A stretch of DNA of 64,000 nt. Origin: R-RK-3 sp963834945 (GTDB lineage Bacteria > Pseudomonadota > Alphaproteobacteria > Rhizobiales > Rhodomicrobiaceae). Positions 56,450 through 64,000 of this stretch are shown here, in pieces. The stretch lies in assembly GCA_963834945.1 (NCBI GenBank), contig CAWIDT010000006.1, positions 89,824 through 153,823 of the forward strand, given 5' to 3'. Position numbers and translations under genes: made by a program. Position 1 is the stretch's first letter. Every line of letters begins with the position of its first letter. The notes beneath the pieces were generated by a model. The model searched no databases. It had not been told where the DNA came from and was given only the letters and a program-made list of their open reading frames with translations.

Positions 56450-58507
56450 TCATTGAAAATCAAGGGCCTGCTGGGCAGGATTTGGTGTTACCGGTTTTTT
56501 CGGACTCTGCCGAGCGCTGAACGGAGCGACATCCTCGGTCTTGATCACCCAAGGTGCCCCCACACAGGCCTGCCGACCCTTGATGACGCCTCGCTGGATC
56601 ATGCGCAGCGCCGTCATTTTGTGGACGCCGATGATCTCCGCCGCGGCGTCAAGGGTGATCTCGCCGCGCTCGGCCCATTCGCCGGCGCGGAAGCCACCGA
56701 TCTCATGATGACTGCGGAAGCCGCGCACGCGCTGCTCGGTCCAACCATTGCCATGCCCGGTCGGCTTGCCGGAACGATTGAGCAGCCGAGCGATCTGGGC
56801 GTCCGGCATCAGCCGAGCCAGCTCGCGAACGAGAGATATCGTGTCCTCGGGGACGCGAGGGTGATGCCGGCCGGCGGCATTGAGCCTCAGCTTGATCTGC
56901 AGGGCGGTGTGGTCTCCGCCCTGCCAGTGCAGAATGAGGTCGATGATGGCGCCCTCCTTGCGCACCACGATCTCGTGGAGCGCCGCGCGCATGATCCTCT
57001 TGCGGGTTGCCGCCGTCGCCGCCGGATGCGACCAGGCGCGTGCAAGATCGCCGCCGAGTGCAATCAGATGCTGGCGTTCCTGCTCGCCGAGCGGCGGTGG
57101 CTTTCGCGCGGCGACGGCGGCAACCTCGCCTTCTATCCGGCTCACAGCCGCGAGCGCCTCGTTCCAGCGCCGCTCCAACTCTCCGGCGACAAGGCGGTTG
57201 GCGGGATCGACCGCATCATATTGCCGGCGGGCATGAGCGGCCTCATAGCGCGCTTGGGCGAGCGCCAGCTCAAGCTGGCGCTCCGTGGCCGACATCGTGT
57301 TCGCCTGGGTCTGGAGCGCCTTAACAGCCGCCTCCACCCCGAGCGGCGCCAAGAGGCGCAGCACCTCGGCGCTGATGGTGGCATCCGTTCCGCGAGCCCC
57401 GATCGAGATGCATCGCGCCGTGCCATGGTTCAAATGAGCCCCGTAGCAATTATAGCGGCCGATCTTGCCGCTGTAGTGCACCTGCAGCTTGCGGCCGCAA
57501 TGACCGCAGCGCAGCAGCCCAGCGAGAAGCACCTCGCCTTGCCGAACCGCACCCTTGGCGATGGCGCTGCCCATGCCGGTCGCGTTGTCAGCGATGATGC
57601 GCTGGTTCCTCTCGAACGCGTCCCAGTCGATGTAGCCCTCGTGATGATCCTTGATCAGAACGTCCCACTCGGCGATCGGGCGGCGCACGCCGCGCCGGAT
57701 GCGTTTGCGGCCATCGACGACGCTGACCGTGCTCCGCGTGCGCCCGAAGGCGTAGGCGCCGGCATAGATCGGATTGGTCAGGATATTGTGCACCGTGTTG
57801 TAGGCCGGCAAACGCCAGACGACGCCGAGGGCCTCGGACTGCCGCGATTTGACGGGCAGCACGATGCCCTCTTCGCGCAGCCAGACATGAACCTGGCGAA
57901 CGCTGCGGAGCTCGGCGAACTTGGAGAACACGAGGCCCAGGGCGTCTCGGACGCGGCTGTCCGGATTCATCTCGATGCGATCGCGGCCGGTCTTCACGAA
58001 GCCCGCTGCAACGCCAAGGAACAGCGCGCCGCGGCGCGCCTTCTGCTTCAACGCCTCCTGCGAGCGCTGACGGAACAGGGACAGCTCCAACTCGCTCATC
58101 GTGCCCTTCATCCCGAGCAACAGTCGATCATTGGGATGACGAGGATCGTAGATTCCGTCCTCGTCGACGATGATCGTCGCGACCAGTCCACAAAACTCGA
58201 TCAGCGTATGCCAGTCCCGGCCATTGCGGGCAAGCCGCGAGACCTCGATCGCGAGCACGGCGCCGACGGATCCGGCGCAGATCGCGGTCAAGAGGCGCTC
58301 GAAGCCGGGCCGGCTGATGCCGCCGCCCGAGCGACCGAGATCCTCGTCGACGACCTCGACGGTCGCCCAGCCGAGCTGACGTGCACGGTCGGCCAGCGCA
58401 TACTGCCGGCGCCGGCTCTCCTGGTTGTGTACGAGCTGGTCCGCCGTCGACTGGCGGACATAGACATAGGCGCCACGCGCCAGATGCTCAGCGGTGATCT
58501 TCGTCAT
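56450..58507 (-). CDS. large serine recombinase
   Basis: The 685-residue protein is intact. The catalytic resolvase domain has the nucleophile Ser in YVRQSTADQLVHNQESRRRQ, then LAIEVSRLARNGRDWHTLI and KGTMSELELSLFRQRSQEAL. A recombinase domain (NILTNPIYAGAYAFGRTRS) and a zinc ribbon (GLLRCGHCGRKLQVHYSGK) follow. The C terminus has a helix-turn-helix-like piece. It probably moves its own element; two small genes lie just upstream on the same strand. Its target site is not obvious. Confidence 0.93.
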   Translation of the reverse strand: MTKITAEHLARGAYVYVRQSTADQLVHNQESRRRQYALADRARQLGWATVEVVDEDLGRSGGGISRPGFERLLTAICAGSVGAVLAIEVSRLARNGRDWHTLIEFCGLVATIIVDEDGIYDPRHPNDRLLLGMKGTMSELELSLFRQRSQEALKQKARRGALFLGVAAGFVKTGRDRIEMNPDSRVRDALGLVFSKFAELRSVRQVHVWLREEGIVLPVKSRQSEALGVVWRLPAYNTVHNILTNPIYAGAYAFGRTRSTVSVVDGRKRIRRGVRRPIAEWDVLIKDHHEGYIDWDAFERNQRIIADNATGMGSAIAKGAVRQGEVLLAGLLRCGHCGRKLQVHYSGKIGRYNCYGAHLNHGTARCISIGARGTDATISAEVLRLLAPLGVEAAVKALQTQANTMSATERQLELALAQARYEAAHARRQYDAVDPANRLVAGELERRWNEALAAVSRIEGEVAAVAARKPPPLGEQERQHLIALGGDLARAWSHPAATAATRKRIMRAALHEIVVRKEGAIIDLILHWQGGDHTALQIKLRLNAAGRHHPRVPEDTISLVRELARLMPDAQIARLLNRSGKPTGHGNGWTEQRVRGFRSHHEIGGFRAGEWAERGEITLDAAAEIIGVHKMTALRMIQRGVIKGRQACVGAPWVIKTEDVAPFSARQSPKKPVTPNPAQQALDFQ

Positions 58508-58694
58508 CGCCGACCTCCCTGGCTGCGAGCCCCGCGTTTGCCAGCGTCATGGCGATCTCGCGGATCAGCACCTCCACCAGCGTCGCGAGCTGGGTCTGTT
58601 GCGCTGGCGGTAATGCGACGGATGGCGCCCCCTCGAGAAGCTCGAGCAGGCTTCGCTGGGTATTGGAGATATCGATCTGCTGCGTCATTCCCAT
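58488..58694 (-). CDS. small recombinase-associated protein
   Basis: A 68-residue protein beginning MGMTQQIDISNTQRSLLELL, with ATLVEVLIREIAMTLANAGL and ending EVGDDEDHR. GGAGGAAG lies before the ATG, and the end overlaps the recombinase start by 20 bases, which supports cotranslation. Probably an accessory of the serine recombinase; function unknown. Confidence 0.6.
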   Translation of the reverse strand: MGMTQQIDISNTQRSLLELLEGAPSVALPPAQQTQLATLVEVLIREIAMTLANAGLAAREVGDDEDHR

Positions 58695-58917
58695 CTTCCT
58701 CCGTGATCGAGTTGGATGGAAGGAAGCCTAGGAGAGCATCGAGCTCGGCGCGTAGGGATCGAAGAATATCAAGGGGAAAACGCGGCTCTGCGCGCAGAGC
58801 GCAGTGAGCCGCCGCCTCATGCAGCATCCACGCGGGGAGCTGGGCCAGCGATCCATCGGGCTGGATGATGACCACCAGCTCTACGCCATAGCGGATCAGC
58901 CGCCGCACGATCGGCAC
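58504..58917 (-). CDS. DUF5372-like accessory protein of the recombinase unit (end uncertain)
   Basis: From the GTG at 58917 the frame reads PIVRRLIRYGVELVVIIQPD, GSLAQLPAWMLHEAAAHCA and FPLDILRSLRAELDALLGFL. Upstream in frame is HPTEGKIHYPFHPRCGEAV, matching the FHP-type start of DUF5372-like proteins, so the true start may be higher. The C-terminal 60 residues overlap the 68-residue gene and lack family character; a lost stop codon is possible. Confidence 0.45.
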   Translation of the reverse strand: MPIVRRLIRYGVELVVIIQPDGSLAQLPAWMLHEAAAHCALRAEPRFPLDILRSLRAELDALLGFLPSNSITEEDGNDAADRYLQYPAKPARASRGGAIRRITASATDPARDAGGGADPRDRHDAGKRGARSQGGRR

Positions 58918-59749
58918 CGCCTCCCCACAGCGCGGATGGAAGGGATAGTGGATTTTCCCCTCGGTCGGGTGTTCGCGGGCAGTTTGTCGTTGTTTCGAAC
59001 AACACCTGGATCACGCGAATATCGACATGCTCCTCGAGCAGATGCGTGGCAAAGCTATGCCGCAGCGTGTGCGGCGACACGCGCTTGTCGATCCCGGCCT
59101 TGCACGCCGCTTCATGCACCGCCCGATTGAGCTGGCGGGTGGTTAGCGGCTTGATCGGATCCTGCCCGGGAAACAGCCAGACCTTCGGCCGCTCGATCAG
59201 CCACCAGTCGCGCAATAGCTTCAGCATCTTCGGCGAGAGGATGGCATAACGGTCCTTGCGCCGCTTGCCCTGCTCGACGCGCAGCAGCATGCGCGTGGAG
59301 TTGATGTCGCTGACCTTGACCGAGGCGATCTCGGCGACGCGCAGGCCCGCCCCATACGCCAAGCTGAAGGCGGCCTTATATTTGGGGCCGGCGGCGGCTT
59401 CCAGAAGGCGCGTGACCTCGTCGGGGCTCAGCACCACCGGCAGCCGGTGCGCCTTCGGCACGACAGCCAGATGGCGCACGATCTCCGGCTTGTCGAGCGT
59501 GGTCCGGTAGAAAAACCGCAGCGCCGATATCGTGCAATTGACCGTTGGCGCCGGCACGCCGGTCTGGCGCAGGTGGATCTGGAAACGGCGCAGATCCTCC
59601 GCGCTGGCTTCATCGGGCGAGCGGCCGAGAAACGCCGCCAGCTTCTTCACCGCACGGATATAGCCGCTCTGCGTGAGCGGATCGAAACTGCGCACCGTCA
59701 TGTCTTCGATCATGCGCTGGCGCAGAGGGCTGATTGTCTTGTCAGTCAT
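58817..59749 (-). pseudogene. tyrosine recombinase/phage integrase, truncated
   Basis: MTDKTISPLRQRMIEDMTVR is followed by a SAM-like core-binding domain and catalytic parts: YGAGLRVAEIASVKVSDINS (Arg), PHTLRHSFATHLLEEHVDIR (His-x-x-Arg). After IRVIQVL near 58996 the expected GH and catalytic Tyr segment is replaced by FETTTNCPRTPDRG from the recombinase unit. The protein therefore lacks its nucleophile. This integrase type commonly accompanies IS91-like transposases, which are not here. Confidence 0.85.
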
Positions 59750-60283
59750 CAGGGGCTCCTGAGGCGAGGTTGAAACCCCTCGATCCTCAGGCCCGAAGCC
59801 GATCTTGTTGGGTAATCGCCGCTATCGGCTTACGCCCCAGCCCCTCCCCACGGCACGTTGCGCGCGCCGCGCGCTCTTCCGCGAGCGGATTCGTTCCGCA
59901 CCCCATCGGAGAAAGTTCGGCCCCTCTTGCTGATCACAGCTTCGGCGCGCGGTTGCGCTATCGAGGTGGATGCTGGTTTGGGCCGCTTATCCCTCAGCTT
60001 CCGACCGACCTCCAGCGGCGCGGCACTGGCGGTACGGGCCAGGAGCGGCTGTCGTGTCACAAAGGAATGACTACGCCTCTTCGCTGCCAGGCTTGTTCAA
60101 GTGGAGAGGTGGGAAGAATTGAAGCAGCACCGTGCGGTAGTAATCCACGAATTATCGTGAACCGACGGCTAATGCCGAGACAGAGGTTTAATAGATACAG
60201 CTTGCGCTTCGAAGTTAAGGTCGCGACCTCCGGTCCGATGTCTGAGGCACGTCGAAAGAAGTGCATTACAATTCAGACAAGCT
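59750..60283. other. non-coding stretch between integrase remnant and IS5
   Basis: No open frame with family features. CCTGAGG (59758-59764) and CCTCAGG (59785-59791) form an imperfect hairpin extended by GAGG/CCTC; it lies just before the integrase start and may be a regulatory or end structure of that element. Confidence 0.4.
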
Positions 60284-61572
60284 GGACACCTCCAATAACC
60301 CAGTTTCCGCGGCGGCATTTTTGATGATGGGGTGCATTTGCCCGCTGAGGGAGGGCTTCGGCATTCGTGAGGCGGGCTGCCGCCGTCCTGCGCCGCCGTC
60401 ATGCTGTCGCTGCGGCGTTTTCCCTCAGCCAGATCATGCGGCGCATATTGGTGAACAGATTGGCCATGCCGATTTTCAGCCGCGCCCTGGCAAGACCAAT
60501 GGTGCGGATCACGAGCGCCATCGGCCCCTTCTGCCAAGCAAAGACATGCTCGACATCGGCGCGCACCTTCGACCTCGCCGCGTTGGCTTTGGCGATGTGC
60601 TCCGGCATGGGCTTGCCCTTAGGTTTCTTGCGATGGATTTCGGATCTGAAGCCGCGCCTAGCCAGATGCGCCTCGTTCTTCTCTGACCGGTAGGCCGTAT
60701 CGGCCCAGACCCAGCTGGCGGTGTTGGCGGTGTCGAGGAGTTCAGGCAGAACCGCGCCGTCATAGCGGGCCGCGTTGGTAACCCTCCAGCGGCGTATCAG
60801 CCGGTGGCGGCGATCGATGCCGATGTGGTTCTTGTAGCCGAAGGACGGAATGGCAATGTCGACGCGCTTTGCTCCGTCAGCTGCAGGCTTGGCCTTGGAA
60901 TATTTCACCGTCCAGCGGGCGTCGGTGTCCTTCTGCGCCGCCTTGGCCGGCTTGCCTGGCCAGATTTCGCCAGCCGTCTTGCCCTCCTTGATGGCGCGCT
61001 TTTCGTCGTCGTTGTTGCGTTGCTTTCGCGCGGCAACGATGGTGGCGTCCACGATCTGGCCGCCCATCGCCAGAAATCCGGCATTGCGTAAGATCGCGTC
61101 GAAACGGCCGAACAGGATTTCGATCGCAGGGCTGCCGTCGACGACCGCTTGCGTCAGCGCCTCGCGGAAGGTCCAGATGGTGTTGGCGTCCGGCACCGTA
61201 TCGGCCAGGCTCAGCCGCAAAAAGCGCATGAAGGAGAGCCGGTCCTTGATCAAATATTCGGTCCGCTCGTCCGATAGCGAATGGCTTGTCTGCAGAACCA
61301 GAACCTTGAACATCAACACATGATCGAAGGGCGGACGGCCGCCCCTGGCGCGGTCCGCACGCGGCACCGCGCGTTCCAAATCCGCGCGAAAAGCTTCGAA
61401 ATCGACAAGCCGGCCGAGTTTTTCGAGGACGTCTCCCTTCGCCGACAAGGCCGCCAAACGCTCCTCGACATCAAAAAATCCAGGCTGCCGCGCCATCCTC
61501 GCCCCCAAAGCCGCGAATCTCCGCAAATTGAATCACGATGGCGCTGATTTGACGAGGTATTTGGAGGCGTCC
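60284..61572. mobile_element. IS5-family insertion sequence
   Basis: Terminal inverted repeats are visible: GGACACCTCCAATAACC at 60284-60300 and, on the other strand, GGACGCCTCCAAATACC at 61572-61556. The 1289-bp unit holds one transposase gene. No clear target duplication was seen in the flanks. Confidence 0.87.
60399..61496 (-). CDS. IS5-family transposase
   Basis: About 365 residues from the Met at 61496; an upstream Met at 61526 is possible. DUF772-type N terminus (GRPPFDHVLMFKVLVLQTSH), DDE residues in GGQIVDATIVAARKQRN, ASWVWADTAYRSEKNEAHLA and RADVEHVFAWQKGPMALVIR. The gene is uninterrupted, so the element is probably the youngest in the island. Confidence 0.95.
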   Translation of the reverse strand: MARQPGFFDVEERLAALSAKGDVLEKLGRLVDFEAFRADLERAVPRADRARGGRPPFDHVLMFKVLVLQTSHSLSDERTEYLIKDRLSFMRFLRLSLADTVPDANTIWTFREALTQAVVDGSPAIEILFGRFDAILRNAGFLAMGGQIVDATIVAARKQRNNDDEKRAIKEGKTAGEIWPGKPAKAAQKDTDARWTVKYSKAKPAADGAKRVDIAIPSFGYKNHIGIDRRHRLIRRWRVTNAARYDGAVLPELLDTANTASWVWADTAYRSEKNEAHLARRGFRSEIHRKKPKGKPMPEHIAKANAARSKVRADVEHVFAWQKGPMALVIRTIGLARARLKIGMANLFTNMRRMIWLRENAAATA

Positions 61573-61683
61573 GGCTTACCTTAAGCTCGTCGTTCGGCTC
61601 CGCCGAGGTTGATTGCCATCAACCATTTACCCACATCGACACAATTGCCGCCGCGCCGTGGCTAGCTCTTGGGCAGCCCCCTA

Positions 61684-62412
61684 TCAGGCATGGTGCCGGT
61701 AGAAGTCGCGCGAGCGGTCGAGATGCGTGCGCATGGCGATTACCGCCTGGTCCGGATCTTTGCGCTCGATGGACTCGGTGATATTGTCGTGTTCCTCAAG
61801 CGTCAGATTTTCATTCCCCGACCAGAACAAAAGATCGGTGTGGTAATGGAAAAGCCAGCTCAACATGGCTTCGCTGACGGACACGAAAATCGGATTTTTC
61901 GTGATCCTCGCGATTCCGACATGAAAGGCGATATCGGCCTGAATGAAGGGCTTGGCGCTGCCGAGACGCGACCGCTGAGTGCTGACGAGCGTACGCAGAT
62001 GGGCTGCGTCATCGGGCGTCGCCTGCTCGGCCGCCTGGCGCACCATGCCGAGCTCGAAGAAGCGCCTTGTTTCCTTAAGATGCTCGAGATTGTCGGGTGA
62101 AGTGGACAGCAGCATTTGTGCGACCGTGTCGATCTGCCGGAACACGGTGTCAGCCGAAAGCTCGCTGACACGGGCGCGTTCGCCGTGGGAAATCGTGATG
62201 AGCCCCATGGTGTTGAGTGTCTGCATGGCCTCGCGGACCGCCGGACGGCCAACGCCGAACCGCTTCATCAGATCGCGTTCGGACGGCATGGGGTCGCCGG
62301 GGGCGACCACTCCCCGAAGGATCATCTGACGCAGCCGGTCCAGCACCTGATCGGATAATTTCCGGCGGGTGATGCGATCCGCGTCAAGCTCTATGTAGTC
62401 CAGGTCTTTCAT
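61684..62412 (-). CDS. FadR-family regulator, NanR-like
   Basis: About 242 residues from MKDLDYIELDADRI at 62412. The winged helix shows RDLMKRFGVGRPAVREAMQT, and the FCD domain AFHVGIARITKNPIFVSVSE with EEHDNITESIERKDPDQAV. NanR-type members control sialic acid or related sugar acid genes. The neighbouring oxidoreductase and sugar ABC permease on the same strand fit a sugar catabolic unit; sialate specificity is not shown. Confidence 0.85.
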   Translation of the reverse strand: MKDLDYIELDADRITRRKLSDQVLDRLRQMILRGVVAPGDPMPSERDLMKRFGVGRPAVREAMQTLNTMGLITISHGERARVSELSADTVFRQIDTVAQMLLSTSPDNLEHLKETRRFFELGMVRQAAEQATPDDAAHLRTLVSTQRSRLGSAKPFIQADIAFHVGIARITKNPIFVSVSEAMLSWLFHYHTDLLFWSGNENLTLEEHDNITESIERKDPDQAVIAMRTHLDRSRDFYRHHA

Positions 62413-62589
62413 GAGCACCGCTGCGAGGAAGCGCAGTCTGGCCGGCAGTGCCGGTCATCCCTTCATGTTTCTAGCCGCTCCAACTTCTGCGGGTAAGACA
62501 TTTCTATCCAAGCGGGACGGCAGACATTGGTGGTGATGATGGACACCTGGAACGGCGCGCCGGCGGCTTGGCTGTCCCACAAAGCCTGG

Positions 62590-63642
62590 TCAGCCGTTCT
62601 TCTGCGCCGGCATCCATGATTTGTCTCGCATGTCTATTGTGCGGCCGCATTCAGCCGCCGAGTCATAGGCCGCATAGACGAGCGCGAGTGTCTTGACATT
62701 GTCGGCGCCTGAAGTCTCGGGCTCTGCGCCGGTCTTGAGACATTCGGTGAAATGGCGCTCGATGTTGAAGACGCTTTCCTGGATGTTGTGCCAGGGGCGC
62801 TCGGCCCAGGGCAGAAGCGGCGGCGAGACGTCGCGATGCTCGGTCCCGCCGGACGAATGGACCGTGAGGCGATAATCGGCACCGAGGCGGGCGGTGCCGG
62901 CATCGCCGTCGATCTCGATCAGCGTCTGAGGGAAATTCTCCTGCTCCAGCGCGGTCGCATAGCTGCAATCGACAATGCTCGTCGCGCCACGTTCGTGGAC
63001 AAGCATCATCGTCGCCACGTCCTCGGCGCGAACCTTCTGATTGACCCTGCGGGTGGAGGCGGTGATCCGCGCCGCGTCGCCGAACAGGAAGCGCGCGATG
63101 TCCAGGATGTGGATGCCGAGGTCCCGGATAATGAATTTGTCGTCGGTGGCAAGATAAGGCTGCGCGGCATAGACATCGTAGGCCGAGCGGAAGCTCACTC
63201 GCCCCCAGAATGGCGTGCCGATGGCGCCGGAGTCCAGCACCGCTTTCACGGCGCGGATCGGCGACTGCCAGCGGAAGTTCTCGTGCACCATCAGCGGCAC
63301 GCCGGCGCGGCGGCAGGCGTCCACCATGGCTGCTGCGTCGGCCATCGTCGCTGCGAACGGCTTCTGGCAGATCGCCGCCACGCGGGCGTCCGCCGCCAAT
63401 TCCACAAGCGGGCGATGGCTTGGCACGGTGGTGGCGATATCGACGAAGTCGAGCGTCTCAGCCGCAAGCATCGCCGCTGCGTCCGTATAGGTGCGCGCAA
63501 TGCCGAACGCGCCGGCCGTGGCGGCCAGCCGCGCCTCGTCGCGATCGCAGAGGGCAGCGATCTCGACGCCATCGATGTTGCGCCAGGCGTGGAGATGGTT
63601 CTGCGCAAAGAAGCCGTAATCAATGAGCACACCCCTGACCAT
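62590..63642 (-). CDS. Gfo/Idh/MocA family oxidoreductase
   Basis: A 350-residue NAD(P)-dependent sugar or polyol dehydrogenase. The N-terminal Rossmann part is VLIDYGFFAQNHLHAWRN, where the usual G-x-G-x-x-G glycine pair is reduced (IDYGFF). EKP equivalent CQKPFAATMADAAAMVDACR and the C-terminal domain with HENFRWQSPIRAVKAVL and DLGIHILDIARFLFGD follow. The loss of the first glycines is unusual and worth checking. It lies between regulator and permease. Confidence 0.9.
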   Translation of the reverse strand: MVRGVLIDYGFFAQNHLHAWRNIDGVEIAALCDRDEARLAATAGAFGIARTYTDAAAMLAAETLDFVDIATTVPSHRPLVELAADARVAAICQKPFAATMADAAAMVDACRRAGVPLMVHENFRWQSPIRAVKAVLDSGAIGTPFWGRVSFRSAYDVYAAQPYLATDDKFIIRDLGIHILDIARFLFGDAARITASTRRVNQKVRAEDVATMMLVHERGATSIVDCSYATALEQENFPQTLIEIDGDAGTARLGADYRLTVHSSGGTEHRDVSPPLLPWAERPWHNIQESVFNIERHFTECLKTGAEPETSGADNVKTLALVYAAYDSAAECGRTIDMRDKSWMPAQKNG

Positions 63643-63652
63643 TGCCGCCTCC

Positions 63653-64000
63653 TTACCTTCCGAGCGCCGCCTGATGCTGCATGGTGATCCGCGCCTCCAT
63701 GCGCTGCTGAACCTGATCGATCACGACGGCGCCGATGATGACGAGCCCCTTGATGACGATCTGCCAGAAGGAGCTTACACCCATCATCACCAGCCCGTCG
63801 GACAGGATGCCGATGACAAAAGCGCCGACGATAGTGCCCGCGATGCGCCCTCGCCCGCCCGACATGGAAGTGCCGCCGAGTACCGCCGCCGCGATGGCGT
63901 TGAGCTCGAAGGTCTCGCCCGTTGCCGGATGGGCTGCGACGAGCTGCGACGAGATCACGAGGCCCGCCACCGCCGCGCAGAAGCCGGAGAACATGTAGAC
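63653..64000 (-). CDS. sugar ABC transporter permease, C-terminal part (partial)
   Basis: The gene enters from beyond the right edge and stops at 63653. The visible 115 residues contain AGLVISSQLVAAHPATGETF and ELNAIAAAVLGGTSMSGGRG, the hallmark of the ribose-type (RbsC) permease family. IAGTIVGAFVIGILSDGLVM follows. It ends 10 bases before the oxidoreductase gene, so both are probably cotranscribed with upstream transporter genes. Confidence 0.93.
   Translation of the reverse strand, partial: VYMFSGFCAAVAGLVISSQLVAAHPATGETFELNAIAAAVLGGTSMSGGRGRIAGTIVGAFVIGILSDGLVMMGVSSFWQIVIKGLVIIGAVVIDQVQQRMEARITMQHQAALGR

Larger units (their letters stand above)
53930..61572. mobile_element. composite pile of insertion sequences and integrase remnants
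   Basis: About 7.6 kb contains, in order, an IS66 tnpC fragment, an IS1380 transposase, an IS21 istA fragment, a serine recombinase unit, a truncated tyrosine integrase and an IS5 element. It cuts the chemotaxis gene at its left. At the right it meets the upstream flank of the NanR-like gene. The rest of the chemotaxis gene is not seen to the right, so a deletion accompanied the insertions. Confidence 0.82.

Noticed and set aside
56345..58807. 820-codon plus-strand frame over the serine recombinase
   Set aside because: Antisense to an intact recombinase with catalytic motifs.
59734..60324. 196-codon plus-strand frame between integrase and IS5
   Set aside because: Crosses an element boundary and has no family features.

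Overview
The window looks like a chromosomal segment of a high-GC alphaproteobacterium of the Hyphomicrobiales (Rhizobiales) type. The evidence is the ffh-rpsP-rimM-trmD-rplS-leuC block, L21 with the C-terminal extension seen in this class, a rhizobial-type mosaic intergenic repeat, an OlsB-type ornithine acyltransferase, a MatR-type regulator beside malonyl-CoA decarboxylase, and many small exported proteins of rhizobial style. I cannot place it to genus.

Layout. 0-5.4 kb: a cut-off [2Fe-2S] reductase gene, tRNA-Cys, radC, map, a Bcr/CflA-type exporter, an NTF2-like protein and a putative Fe(II)/2-oxoglutarate oxygenase. 5.7-12.4 kb: translation block (ffh, rpsP, rimM, a GNAT gene, trmD, rplS) and leuC, with an AT-rich membrane-protein gene wedged between ffh and rpsP and a second AT-rich gene, broken by an in-frame TGA, after leuC. 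13-24 kb: PNPOx-like protein, DUF930 protein, pccB, DUF1304 protein, mosaic repeat, a four-SH3b periplasmic protein, isovaleryl-CoA dehydrogenase, a coiled-coil exported protein, NUDIX, metallophosphoesterase and an MFS transporter. 24-29 kb: a SARP/TolB-like/TPR regulator divergent from cysteine synthase and a PLP decarboxylase; all three carry single-base frameshifts. 29-35 kb: pccA (one frameshift), DUF427 protein, the matR/malonyl-CoA decarboxylase divergent pair and a zinc metallopeptidase. 35-43 kb: an OmpA-family protein with about nine 25-residue Q/G-rich repeats, SDR, DUF1330, moaE/moaB, an exported protein, thiD, and an orphan soxX-soxA pair (frameshifted). 43-52 kb: rplU-rpmA behind a clear sigma70-type promoter, GNAT, NTF2-like, Ada-AlkA fusion, Trm112-like, olsB, a 721-residue unknown protein and a CoxE-like VWA protein. 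52-61.6 kb: a methyl-accepting chemotaxis gene cut off by a pile of mobile elements (IS66 remnant, IS1380, IS21 istA remnant, large serine recombinase element, truncated tyrosine integrase, intact IS5 element with terminal inverted repeats). 61.7-64 kb: a FadR/NanR-type regulator, a Gfo/Idh/MocA oxidoreductase and a cut-off sugar ABC permease.

Togetherness. PccA/PccB, isovaleryl-CoA dehydrogenase and malonyl-CoA decarboxylase point to branched-chain and short-chain acyl-CoA turnover. The 24-29 kb unit may be a small regulated sulfur-amino-acid/amine pathway. At least fifteen single-base indels break otherwise well-conserved genes; ten lie between 24.4 and 29.8 kb and most are +1. That looks more like assembly error than ancient decay, and any claim that these genes are dead should wait for read-level checking.
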